Source: Ignavibacteriaceae bacterium (GTDB lineage: Bacteria > Bacteroidota > Ignavibacteria > Ignavibacteriales > Ignavibacteriaceae). From it: a DNA stretch of 13,145 nucleotides. Positions 1 through 6,613 of this stretch are shown here, in pieces. Positions within the stretch are counted from its first letter, which is position 1. Every line of letters starts with the position of its first letter. The stretch spans positions 1 to 13,145 of the forward strand of contig JALONF010000020.1 of NCBI GenBank assembly GCA_025455085.1, written 5' to 3'. The notes under the pieces are model-generated. The model saw nothing but the letters and a program-made list of their open reading frames with translations. It searched no databases and was not told where the DNA came from. The position numbers and the translations under genes are program-made.

Positions 1-1344
1 GAACCGCAGTTAATCAGCTTCTCCTTCGACCTTCAAAATATTGATGCACTATTGCTGATTGACAAACTGGATGAATTCTCATCTGATATATTTTTATTCC
101 GAATTCCAAACAACAAACTAACAGTATATGGCTTAAATTCTTCTTTGGAATTAAATACAAATGAAGCAATAAACTTTACGTCAGTCTCAGCAAATTATAA
201 TTTCTGGAAAAAGAATTGCATAAATAATTGGGATAAAAAAAATATCTTAAACAAATTTATACTATGCTGCTCTGCCAAGTTTGATTGTATAAACTCAGCA
301 GAAGAATGGAATGATTTTGAACCACTTAGAATTTACGTTCCGGAATTTCTGTTAGCATTTCGAAATGATGAAGTGTATGGCTATTACAATTTCATAATTA
401 ATAGCGGAAGTAATCTTGAGATTATTAAGAACAACCTGGTTTCATTTTTGGAAAAGTTTTCGATCATTAATGATGGCATAGTTCAAACAGCTTATCAAAA
501 GTTAAAGATTCTATCCAAATTAAATTCGAAGGAATTGGAACAATGGAAAGAGATTGCAGACAAAGCTTTGAATGAACTCAATGAAGGAAGCGTCAAGAAA
601 TTGGTATTATCAAGAGCATATAATTTCCATCTGAACTCAAAGATAATCTGGAGTAGTTTACTGAACGAATTATTTAAAAGATTTCCTGATTGCTATTTAT
701 TCTTCATCCAAAAAAATAATTCTATCTTTTTCGGCTCATCTCCGGAAATGTTTCTTAAAGTATCTGATAATATTGCTGAGGTTGAATCTGTTGCCGGTTC
801 TGCACCAAGAGGTAAAAAGTTGGAATCGGATTATGAATTGGAAAAATCACTTAGAACAAGTGAGAAAAATCATCAGGAACATCTGTTTGTAAGTGATTTT
901 ATTTCTGAAATATTAATTCACTACTCAGATAAAGTTCGAATCATTGAAGAGAAGCAAATCAGGAAGCTGGATAATATTCAGCATCTCATCACAAGGATAT
1001 GTGCTGAATCTATTTCTAAAGAAAATTTATTTGGGCTGATTGATTCATTATTCCCTACTCCCGCTGTATGTGGAGTTCCGAAAGAAATTGCAAAAAATTT
1101 AATACGAAAATTTGAAGCACACGATCGAGGACTTTATTCAGGATTAGTTGGATTGATGGATTTTGATGGTAATTGTGAATTGGCTGTATCAATTCGTTCT
1201 GCCCTGGTCAAAGAAAATAAAGTAACAGCATTTGCCGGAGCCGGATTAGTGAAAAATTCTGGTCCATATGAGGAATTCCTCGAGACAAATTTAAAGTTAG
1301 ATACTATTTTATCCCTGTTCACTGATGAAAACAAAAGTAAATAG
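1..1344 (+). CDS. menF: Isochorismate synthase MenF, 5'-partial
   Basis: Converts chorismate to isochorismate, the first committed step of menaquinone synthesis; a cytosolic, Mg-dependent chorismate-binding enzyme. The C-terminal half carries the family's features: KLVLSR (its lysine matches the water-activating Lys190 of E. coli MenF), GSSPEMF, AGSAPRG (normally AGT), a KNHQEH block, PTPAVCGVP (usually PTPAVGG), RGLYSG, then AVSIRSA and AGAGLV. The frame is open back to base 1. A TTG at 52 could start a 430-residue protein, but the codons before it read as a plausible hydrophobic MenF N-terminus (ISFSFDLQNIDALLL) and no in-frame ATG is nearby. I therefore take the true start to lie left of the window. 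The 3' end overlaps menD by 20 nt, as expected for a coupled men operon. The small substitutions (AGT to AGS, GG to CG) are conservative and do not suggest a dead enzyme. Menaquinone isochorismate synthase is favoured over salicylate or anthranilate synthase because menD follows directly. Confidence 0.95.
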   Translation, partial: EPQLISFSFDLQNIDALLLIDKLDEFSSDIFLFRIPNNKLTVYGLNSSLELNTNEAINFTSVSANYNFWKKNCINNWDKKNILNKFILCCSAKFDCINSAEEWNDFEPLRIYVPEFLLAFRNDEVYGYYNFIINSGSNLEIIKNNLVSFLEKFSIINDGIVQTAYQKLKILSKLNSKELEQWKEIADKALNELNEGSVKKLVLSRAYNFHLNSKIIWSSLLNELFKRFPDCYLFFIQKNNSIFFGSSPEMFLKVSDNIAEVESVAGSAPRGKKLESDYELEKSLRTSEKNHQEHLFVSDFISEILIHYSDKVRIIEEKQIRKLDNIQHLITRICAESISKENLFGLIDSLFPTPAVCGVPKEIAKNLIRKFEAHDRGLYSGLVGLMDFDGNCELAVSIRSALVKENKVTAFAGAGLVKNSGPYEEFLETNLKLDTILSLFTDENKSK

Positions 1345-3109
1345 AAATATTCTTTGGTCGCAAATTTTTATTGACCAGCTTGCTTCGCTTGGAGTTCGAT
1401 ATGCTTGCATATCGCCTGGTTCAAGAAGTACACCATTGACCTACGTCTTATCGAAGAACAGAAAAATTAAATCCTTTATAAATATTGATGAGAGAAGTTC
1501 AGCATTCTTTGCTCTTGGTTTAGCAAAGGCAACTGGTAAACCAGTGATAGTGGTTACAACTTCAGGAACTGCTGTAGCTGAATTATATCCGGCAATAATT
1601 GAGGCGTATCAGCAGAGAACTTCTTTGATCATTTGTACTGCCGACCGTCCACCAGAGTTAATCGGCACTGGTGCAAATCAAACGATAATTCAACACAATA
1701 TCTTTAAGAATCATATTCGATGGTTTAGAGATTTGGGTTTGCCGTCAATAGGTGAAACCGGTTTATATCATCTGCAGAAAGTTGCAATCAAAGCCTATCA
1801 AATAAGCTTAACTGAAGAACGAGGTCCTGTTCATCTTAATTTCCCATTCAGGAAACCGTTGGAACCATTTTCATTTACTGATGAGGTCAGCAAAAAGATT
1901 TTCCAGCTAAAGCCTCAGCGAATCACTGGTAATAAATCGCTAAATCATAATACAACAGGTAATGGATTAGCTAACGCTTTGGGAAGACTGGCTGATGAAT
2001 TAGCAAAAACGGAAAGAGGAATCATCATTGCTGGACCGATGGAGTCTGATCGTGAATTAATTAAAGGAATAAAAAAACTTTCTGCATTACTTAATTACCC
2101 ATTATTTGCAGATGGACTTTCACAACTCAGATTTAATATTAATAAAAAAGACACAACTATACTCGCAAATTTTAATTCATTACTCAAATCTGAGAAGTTC
2201 GTCGAACGGCATAATCCTGATGTCATTATTCAGTTCGGAAGAACTCCAACGTCATCGCTGCTTGAAAGTTTTTTAGGTGAAACTAATGCGGAGAGATATT
2301 TAGTTAATTCTTTCGGTGATAAATTTGATCCAACCGGAAATGCGAAAGCAACTCTGGCAATTGAACCAAAATATTTTTGTCACTATATGACTTCGAAGCT
2401 GAAAGGAAAAAAAATCTTACGTCAAAATTTACGTTGGCTGAAGGATTTTATTTATGCTGACGAAATGAGCGAGGAGGTTAAAGCCAGTTTAATTGATAAA
2501 GCAAAATATCCAAACGAACCTGCTGTCATTAATGAAGTTTTAAAACTTGTTCCCTCCGGCAGCAATATTTTTATCGGTAACAGTTTGCCCGTCAGGAATT
2601 TAGATGACTTAAGCGGCATCATCTCAAAAAAAATAAATATCCATTTTAATAGAGGTGCAAGTGGAATAGATGGGATCACTTCTTCTGCACTTGGAGTTGC
2701 TTTAGCCAAAAATCCAGCTCTTTTAATTACAGGAGATCTTTCATTTCTTCATGATTTGAATGCGCTTGCAATTGCTATCAATTATTCTATCCCTCTTACA
2801 ATAATAGTTATTAACAATAACGGTGGTGGAATTTTTGAATCTCTTCCAATCGCTAACAAGGTAAAGAACTTTAACAAATTTTTCATCACCCCGCACAATC
2901 TCGAACTTGGAGCAATAATAAAATCATTTGGTATTAATCATCTTTTAATTAAGACTCGAAGTCAACTTCGACAGCAACTAAAAAATAGTCTAAATAAAAA
3001 TGTCCCATCAGTTCTTGAAATAAAAACAAATGCAGCCAGGTCTGCTGAACTACGCAATAAATATTTTAACAAAGTAAAGAATAAACTAAATAAAGAGTTT
3101 AAGATATGA
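1325..3109 (+). CDS. menD: 2-succinyl-5-enolpyruvyl-6-hydroxy-3-cyclohexene-1-carboxylate synthase MenD
   Basis: Thiamine-diphosphate enzyme that joins 2-oxoglutarate, after decarboxylation, to isochorismate to give SEPHCHC, the second menaquinone step. At 594 residues it is slightly longer than the usual 550-580. Visible motifs are SPGSRSTPL (residues 30-38, binding the isochorismate carboxylates) and DERSSAFFALG, with Glu56 as the ThDP-activating glutamate. TTSGTA and ADRPPEL with a following GANQTI segment complete the Pyr domain. The ThDP/Mg motif runs from GDLSFLHD (470-477) to NNNGGGIF (497-504), preceded by NRGASGIDG. The ATG at 1325 lies inside the last codons of menF, in another frame. 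I see no strong Shine-Dalgarno, so translation may depend on reinitiation after menF. The stop overlaps the menH start as ATGA. All key residues look intact. Confidence 0.97.
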   Translation: MKTKVNRNILWSQIFIDQLASLGVRYACISPGSRSTPLTYVLSKNRKIKSFINIDERSSAFFALGLAKATGKPVIVVTTSGTAVAELYPAIIEAYQQRTSLIICTADRPPELIGTGANQTIIQHNIFKNHIRWFRDLGLPSIGETGLYHLQKVAIKAYQISLTEERGPVHLNFPFRKPLEPFSFTDEVSKKIFQLKPQRITGNKSLNHNTTGNGLANALGRLADELAKTERGIIIAGPMESDRELIKGIKKLSALLNYPLFADGLSQLRFNINKKDTTILANFNSLLKSEKFVERHNPDVIIQFGRTPTSSLLESFLGETNAERYLVNSFGDKFDPTGNAKATLAIEPKYFCHYMTSKLKGKKILRQNLRWLKDFIYADEMSEEVKASLIDKAKYPNEPAVINEVLKLVPSGSNIFIGNSLPVRNLDDLSGIISKKINIHFNRGASGIDGITSSALGVALAKNPALLITGDLSFLHDLNALAIAINYSIPLTIIVINNNGGGIFESLPIANKVKNFNKFFITPHNLELGAIIKSFGINHLLIKTRSQLRQQLKNSLNKNVPSVLEIKTNAARSAELRNKYFNKVKNKLNKEFKI

Positions 3110-3930
3110 TCATACAGTACGATAGCATAAAGCTTAATGTAGAACATCTGTCAGAATTTGAACCTTCAAAAAAAACAATTTTATTTTTGCATGGTTTTAC
3201 TGGATCATCAAATGACTGGAATGATATTGTTTCAAAAATTGATAAGCGCTTCAATAAAATTGCTCTCGATTTAATTGGACATGGAAAGAGTAGTTCCCCA
3301 GTGTCGGTTAATTATTATACATCTGAATCAAATATCGCTCAGATTGAATATGTTACCAACCATTTAAGACTAAAGGAAGTTATTCTATGTGGATATTCAA
3401 TGGGTGGAAGAGTTGCTTTGAGTTATGCAATCGCAAAAAAAGAAATGGTTAAGGGACTTATTCTTGAAAGTGCTTCTGCTGGAATGAAAAATGAAAAAGA
3501 AAGAGAAGCAAGAAGGAAAAGCGATGAAGAGCTTGCTGCCTACATTGAAAATAATAGTCTTGAAGATTTTGCCGCGATGTGGCTTGATCAGGAACTATTT
3601 GGAACGCTAAGAAGATTTTCAAATAATAGATTGAAAGATATCAAAGAAGAAAAAGCAAAGAACTCAAAAATTGGTCTGGCAAATTCACTTCGCGGATTTG
3701 GAACAGGAGTGATGCCTTATTCAGGTTCGGAACTTGTAAAACTGAAAATTCCCACTTTACTGATAACGGGTGGACTCGATGACAAGTTTACTCAAATCAA
3801 TCAAAATCTTAAGAAGACAATTCCTTCCGCAAAGCACAAAATAATTTCAACGTCGGGACACATTACTCATCTCGAAGAACCGAAAAAATTTATTGACGCG
3901 GTTAATGGGTTCTTGAGTGGATTGAAATAA
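3106..3930 (+). CDS. menH: SHCHC synthase MenH (alpha/beta hydrolase fold)
   Basis: Eliminates pyruvate from SEPHCHC to give SHCHC, the third menaquinone step. The 274-residue alpha/beta-hydrolase shows the oxyanion segment FLHGFTGS (27-34), the LIGHGKS loop (56-62), and the nucleophile elbow GYSMGG with Ser98. The acid Asp225 is in GGLDDKF and His252 is in SGHITH, matching the MenH Ser-Asp-His triad. The start ATG overlaps the menD stop in an ATGA arrangement, and an AAAGAG 8 nt upstream (3092-3097) may help initiation. Family alone could mean another hydrolase, for example a BioH-like carboxylesterase. The position directly after menD and the conserved MenH-like motifs make MenH much the best reading. 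It is the last gene before the operon is interrupted by transposase DNA; menB resumes 835 bp downstream. Confidence 0.92.
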   Translation: MIIQYDSIKLNVEHLSEFEPSKKTILFLHGFTGSSNDWNDIVSKIDKRFNKIALDLIGHGKSSSPVSVNYYTSESNIAQIEYVTNHLRLKEVILCGYSMGGRVALSYAIAKKEMVKGLILESASAGMKNEKEREARRKSDEELAAYIENNSLEDFAAMWLDQELFGTLRRFSNNRLKDIKEEKAKNSKIGLANSLRGFGTGVMPYSGSELVKLKIPTLLITGGLDDKFTQINQNLKKTIPSAKHKIISTSGHITHLEEPKKFIDAVNGFLSGLK

Positions 3931-3933
3931 TTG

Positions 3934-3963
3934 TAATGTTGGAATTAAAAAAAATCAACATTA
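3934..3963. repeat. Inverted repeat at the menH/transposase 3' junction
   Basis: Arms TAATGTTG (3934-3941) and CAACATTA (3956-3963) are perfect 8-bp complements around an A-rich 14-nt loop. The right arm includes the transposase stop codon. It sits between converging gene ends, so it could act as a weak bidirectional terminator, but neither strand has a clear T-tract after the stem. It could equally be the right-end hairpin of the IS200/IS605-type element, which typically carries subterminal hairpins. The inverted repeat is plainly seen; its role is inferred. Confidence 0.5.
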
Positions 3964-4419
3964 TACATCCTCAAAAATATATTTTTCATCGTATGCAACG
4001 TCGAACTTTTTCAGCATTTCTATGTATTCTTCTCTGAACGATTTTCTCTTATGATGCAATTCCTGATTTCTAAAATAATCGATAACTCGGTCTAACTGCG
4101 AACGTGAATACGAAAATGCTCCGAACCCTTCCTGCCAGTTAAATTTAACCCTCAGCCATTTCTGTTCGTTAATAAAATTTGTTGAACATCTTTTAACTTC
4201 TTTAACAAGATCAGAAAGTGATTCTGAAGGATTCAGTCCTATTAAAACATGTATGTGGTTTGAAATACCATTAATTGAGATAAGCTTATGCTTTTTATTC
4301 TGAATTATTCCTGTTATATACTTATAAAAAGTTTCCTTTTTTAGATCGGGGATTAAGCAATGTCTTCCTTTTACTACAATTACAATCTGTATGTAAATTT
4401 GTGTATATGTGTTTGCCAT
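3961..4419 (-). CDS. IS200/IS605-family Y1 transposase (TnpA/RAYT-like)
   Basis: Small HUH-superfamily tyrosine transposase of 152 residues, the usual IS200-type length. These enzymes cut and join single-stranded DNA at hairpin-marked ends. The N-terminus MANTYTQIYIQIV is highly typical of the group. The metal-binding HUH pair is H-I-H (His55, His57, in SNHIHVLIG). The catalytic tyrosine is most likely Tyr115 in DYFRNQELHHK, with Gln119 four residues later completing metal coordination. FNWQEGFGAFSYS, also typical, precedes it. Nothing is truncated or frameshifted, so the protein may be active. AAAGGA, 8 nt upstream on the minus strand (4428-4433), is a good ribosome binding site supporting this ATG. 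It lies antisense inside the men operon. Whether it is a mobile IS200 copy or a domesticated REP-associated transposase depends on copy number, which the window cannot show. Confidence 0.95.
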   Translation of the reverse strand: MANTYTQIYIQIVIVVKGRHCLIPDLKKETFYKYITGIIQNKKHKLISINGISNHIHVLIGLNPSESLSDLVKEVKRCSTNFINEQKWLRVKFNWQEGFGAFSYSRSQLDRVIDYFRNQELHHKRKSFREEYIEMLKKFDVAYDEKYIFEDV

Positions 4420-4427
4420 TATTTAAA

Positions 4428-4433
4428 TCCTTT
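4428..4433 (-). promoter_or_regulatory. Ribosome binding site of the transposase
   Basis: On the minus strand AAAGGA lies 8 nt before the ATG at 4419. This is one of the few clear Shine-Dalgarno sequences in the window and supports that start codon. Confidence 0.6.
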
Positions 4434-4483
4434 GAATTTATTGAGTTAATATAAACTTAACTTTTTATTGATTGAAACAAGCG

Positions 4484-4508
4484 ATCGGGTTCAATCCCGA
4501 TGGGATTG
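4484..4508. repeat. Two overlapping, mutually exclusive hairpins
   Basis: ATCGGG (4484-4489) can pair with CCCGAT (4496-4501) across a TTCAAT loop. Alternatively CAATCCC (4492-4498) can pair with GGGATTG (4502-4508) across a GAT loop. Both use the same CCC, so only one can form at a time. This could be a nested REP-like palindrome; switching is speculative. Confidence 0.55.
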
Positions 4509-4533
4509 AGGTTAGTGACGTTGTTGTATAAAT

Positions 4534-4634
4534 TACAAACATTTATTCCCTAACGGGAAATATCATTCTAATCAGGATTACATTAAATGTAGGAATAATT
4601 TTTCTGAAATCCCGTAAGGGATTTAATGTTTGTA
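4534..4634. repeat. BIME-like inverted pair of REP-type hairpins
   Basis: The left arm TACAAACATTTATTCCC (4534-4550) and right arm GGGATTTAATGTTTGTA (4618-4634) are inverted copies with two mismatches in 17. Each overlaps a small hairpin: TTCCC/GGGAA around TAAC (4546-4559) and AAATCCC/GGGATTT around GTAA (4607-4624). On the minus strand the first loop reads GTTA, close to the second. Two opposed hairpin units beside a Y1 transposase gene resemble the REP/BIME arrangement mobilised by RAYT proteins, but REP identity is inferred from layout, not from copy number. Confidence 0.5.
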
Positions 4635-4659
4635 TAAAATCCAAAGCCACTAAAAACTC

Positions 4660-4677
4660 CAACTCCGTTAGGAGTTG
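4660..4677. repeat. Third REP-like hairpin
   Basis: CAACTCC (4660-4666) and GGAGTTG (4671-4677) form a perfect 7-bp stem around a GTTA loop. The stem and loop style match the hairpins at 4546-4559 and 4607-4624, suggesting one family. There is no following T-run, so it is not a standard intrinsic terminator. Confidence 0.5.
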
Positions 4678-4753
4678 AACGAAATGCGATTCATTTAAAA
4701 CAAATCATTCTCAACTTTCTTTATTTTTCAATATTTTTACTTCACCAAACAAC

Positions 4754-4760
4754 GAAGGAT
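4754..4760 (+). promoter_or_regulatory. Ribosome binding site of menB
   Basis: GAAGGAT lies 5 nt before the ATG at 4766. A strong site here is consistent with menB being initiated independently, since its upstream coupling partner is separated by the insertion. Confidence 0.65.
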
Positions 4761-4765
4761 TTACA

Positions 4766-5611
4766 ATGAGTTCCAAATGGATTAAAGTTAAAACTGATTA
4801 TGGAAAGTATAAAGATATAATTTATGAAAAAATGGATGGCATCGCTAAGATTACGATCAACCGTCCTGAAGTACGCAATGCTTTTCGCCCTGAAACTGTG
4901 ATTGAAATGTATGATGCTTTTTCTGATGCAAGAGAAGATCAAAGTATCGGAGTAATTTTATTAACAGGTGCAGGACCAGCAAAGGATGGCAAATATGCAT
5001 TCTGTTCTGGAGGGGATCAGCGAATCAGAGGCGACAAAGGATACATTGGGAAAGATGGTGTTCCGAGATTAAATGTTCTGGACCTTCAGAGATTAATAAG
5101 AAGTATTCCAAAAGTTGTAATTGCACTCGTAGCGGGATATGCGATAGGCGGCGGACACGTTCTTCATGTTATTTGTGATTTGACTATTGCAGCAGATAAT
5201 GCAATCTTTGGTCAAACTGGACCGAAAGTCGGCAGCTTTGATGGAGGTTTTGGTTCAAGTTTTCTTGCAAGTATAGTTGGACAGAAGAAAGCAAGAGAAA
5301 TCTGGTATCTCTGCCGTCAATACAATGCTCAAGAAGCTTTACAGATGGGATTGGTAAATAAAGTAGTTTCAGTTGATAAACTTGAGGCTGAAGGAATAAA
5401 ATGGGCGAAAGAAATTCTGCAGCACAGTCCGATGGCAATCAGAGTTCTCAAATCAGCATTCAACGCTTCTCTTGACGGACAAGCTGGCATCCAGGAACTA
5501 GCTGGCAATGCAACACTACTTTATTATATGAGTGAGGAAGCACAGGAAGGAAAGAAAGCTTATCTTGAAAAACGTAAACCTGATTTTAAAAAATTCCCAA
5601 AACTACCATAA
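4766..5611 (+). CDS. menB: 1,4-dihydroxy-2-naphthoyl-CoA synthase MenB
   Basis: Crotonase-fold enzyme that closes the second ring of naphthoquinone: OSB-CoA to 1,4-dihydroxy-2-naphthoyl-CoA. Its 281 residues are near the family norm. Crotonase features are INRPEVRNAF, the SGGDQR loop (CoA and oxyanion), and AGYAIGGGH. The diagnostic block is QTGPKVGSFDGG, with Gly152 at the site that is Gly in bicarbonate-dependent type I MenB (Gly156 in E. coli) and Asp in type II (M. tuberculosis). Asp159 matches the conserved active-site Asp163 of E. coli. The protein is therefore predicted to be type I and to use bicarbonate as catalytic base. The C-terminal KRKPDFKKFPKLP is also typical. A good ribosome binding site supports the ATG. 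It is separated from menH by a transposase island and from menA by a palindromic repeat. Confidence 0.97.
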   Translation: MSSKWIKVKTDYGKYKDIIYEKMDGIAKITINRPEVRNAFRPETVIEMYDAFSDAREDQSIGVILLTGAGPAKDGKYAFCSGGDQRIRGDKGYIGKDGVPRLNVLDLQRLIRSIPKVVIALVAGYAIGGGHVLHVICDLTIAADNAIFGQTGPKVGSFDGGFGSSFLASIVGQKKAREIWYLCRQYNAQEALQMGLVNKVVSVDKLEAEGIKWAKEILQHSPMAIRVLKSAFNASLDGQAGIQELAGNATLLYYMSEEAQEGKKAYLEKRKPDFKKFPKLP

Positions 5612-5625
5612 CCAATAAGAATTGG

Positions 5626-5700
5626 CATTGCGAGGTGTTAACGACGAAGCAATCTTTTCTGACGGCTGAATACTGAGATTGCTTCGCTCTGCTCGCAATG
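5626..5700. repeat. Imperfect long palindrome, probable dispersed intergenic repeat
   Basis: The outer arms CATTGCGAG (5626-5634) and CTCGCAATG (5692-5700) are perfect complements. So are the inner arms CGAAGCAATCT (5645-5655) and AGATTGCTTCG (5676-5686). The arms are separated by unequal internal loops of 10 and 5 nt, and the apical loop is 20 nt. It fills most of the menB-menA gap and is richer in G+C than its surroundings. The CATTGCGAGG...GAAGCAATCT style resembles a palindromic repeat I recall as common between genes in several bacterial groups. That recollection is not verified here. In RNA it would form a strong stem between two men cistrons. Confidence 0.7.
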
Positions 5701-5722
5701 ACAGTACTTTTATGACAAAAAT

Positions 5723-6607
5723 ATGAATGATAAATCAAAACTTAATTCCTGGCTTCTCGCCAGCAGACCAAAAACATTGCTCGCTGCAGTTGTGCCTGTG
5801 ATGGTTGGCTCTGCTCTTGCAATCTCGATGAAAAAATTTTTTCTTCCCTACTCACTCATAGCTCTGCTTTGTTCAATACTTATTCAAATAGGAACTAACT
5901 TCACAAACGACCTTTATGACTACCTGAAAGGGTCCGATACAACTAAACGAAAAGGACCGAGAAGAGTTTTAGCTTCAGGTTTAATCACTGTTAAAGAAAT
6001 GCGGCTTGCAATCATTTTAGTTTTCGGATTAACATTTCTTCTCGGATTATACCTGGTTTACTCTGTCGGAATTATAATTCTATTGGTTGGAATCTTTTCA
6101 ATTTTTGCGGGAATAATTTACACAGCAGGTCCATTCCCTCTTGCATATAACGGACTTGGTGATGTTTTTGTTTTTATCTTCTTCGGAGTTGTCGGAACAA
6201 TGGGAACATACTATCTCCACACTCAGGAAATTTCGGTGGTTGTTTTTCTGGTTTCAATTCCTGTTGGAGCACTAATTACAAACATTCTAGTTGTGAATAA
6301 CTATCGCGACATCGAAGAGGATCGCGAAGCAAATAAGAAAACTCTTGCTGTAATTCTAGGCGGAGATTTTTCGAGGTGGCAGTTCATTTTTCTTATTTTA
6401 ATTTCATACTCAACGTCAGTCGTTTTGTTTTTAAATTTTAATTACAGTCTCTGGATTTTTTTACCTTTCGCTACTCTTCCGATTGCTATCATCTTAATTA
6501 AGATGCTGTACACTCTGAATGGAGAGGAATTGAATAAGACACTTGAAATGTCAGCTAAATTTGCGGGACTCTACGGATTATTACTTTCTATTGGATTAAT
6601 TATTTGA
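5723..6607 (+). CDS. menA: 1,4-dihydroxy-2-naphthoate polyprenyltransferase MenA (UbiA family)
   Basis: Integral membrane prenyltransferase that attaches the isoprenoid tail to DHNA, giving demethylmenaquinone. It has 294 residues, mostly hydrophobic, consistent with the UbiA fold of about nine helices. The first Asp-rich motif is NDLYDYLKGSD (62-72). The second is NNYRDIEEDR with Asp196 and Asp200, followed by KKTLAV, which is characteristic of MenA. These bind the Mg-diphosphate of the prenyl donor. The N-terminal WLLASRPKTL is also typical. The ATG at 5723 has no evident Shine-Dalgarno, and a five-codon frame (5712-5726) ends across the start. The 6-nt gap to menE implies co-transcription. 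Other UbiA members such as UbiA or heme O synthase are unlikely given the motifs and context. Confidence 0.96.
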   Translation: MNDKSKLNSWLLASRPKTLLAAVVPVMVGSALAISMKKFFLPYSLIALLCSILIQIGTNFTNDLYDYLKGSDTTKRKGPRRVLASGLITVKEMRLAIILVFGLTFLLGLYLVYSVGIIILLVGIFSIFAGIIYTAGPFPLAYNGLGDVFVFIFFGVVGTMGTYYLHTQEISVVVFLVSIPVGALITNILVVNNYRDIEEDREANKKTLAVILGGDFSRWQFIFLILISYSTSVVLFLNFNYSLWIFLPFATLPIAIILIKMLYTLNGEELNKTLEMSAKFAGLYGLLLSIGLII

Positions 6608-6613
6608 TCCAAC

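Larger units (their letters stand above)
3934..4462 (-). mobile_element. Putative IS200/IS605-type single-transposase element
   Basis: A Y1 transposase gene is framed by a hairpin at its 3' end (3934-3963) and another about 25 nt before its start (AGTTAA 4444-4449 with TTAACT 4457-4462, 7-nt loop). IS200/IS605 elements lack terminal inverted repeats and instead carry subterminal hairpins recognised by TnpA, so these two are reasonable left-end and right-end candidates. No tnpB accessory gene is present. The true ends and any target motif cannot be fixed from one copy; the limits given are simply the outer edges of the two hairpins. The element may extend further right into the hairpin-rich stretch up to about 4680. 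Confidence 0.4.
4420..4765. other. Gene-free, hairpin-rich stretch between transposase and menB
   Basis: No convincing coding sequence is present on either strand across these 346 bases. The stretch holds an AT hairpin close to the transposase start (4444-4462), a pair of mutually exclusive hairpins (4484-4508), and three hairpins with TCC(C)/(G)GGA-type stems and four-base GTTA/GTAA-type loops (4546-4559, 4607-4624, 4660-4677). A 17-base inverted repeat (4534-4550 with 4618-4634) encloses two of them. The last part (4690-4753) is pyrimidine-rich and AT-rich and leads into the menB ribosome binding site. I found no convincing promoter for menB, although one would be expected if the insertion blocks read-through from menH. 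Confidence 0.7.

Noticed and set aside
52..54. TTG as the start of menF
   Set aside because: The frame continues upstream to base 1 with MenF-like residues, so the start probably lies outside the window.
2452..2709. 85-codon minus-strand open frame opposite menD
   Set aside because: Antisense to the conserved ThDP-binding half of menD, with no start signal.
3934..3963. Strong intrinsic terminator after menH
   Set aside because: The stem is AT-rich with a 14-nt loop and no T-tract follows, so only a generic inverted repeat is called.
4484..4677. CRISPR-like array
   Set aside because: The repeated units are short hairpins of different sequence, irregularly spaced and in both orientations; there are no identical direct repeats with equal spacers and no cas genes.
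4420..4765. omega RNA or tnpB remnant beside the transposase
   Set aside because: No TnpB coding trace (RuvC or zinc-finger motif) is visible in any frame and the stretch is too short for one.
5184..5438. 84-codon minus-strand open frame opposite menB
   Set aside because: It lies wholly inside conserved menB and its translation resembles no family I recognise; a shadow frame.
5712..5726. Tiny frame of five codons ahead of menA as a leader peptide
   Set aside because: It is only four residues plus stop, without a ribosome binding site or a run of regulatory codons.
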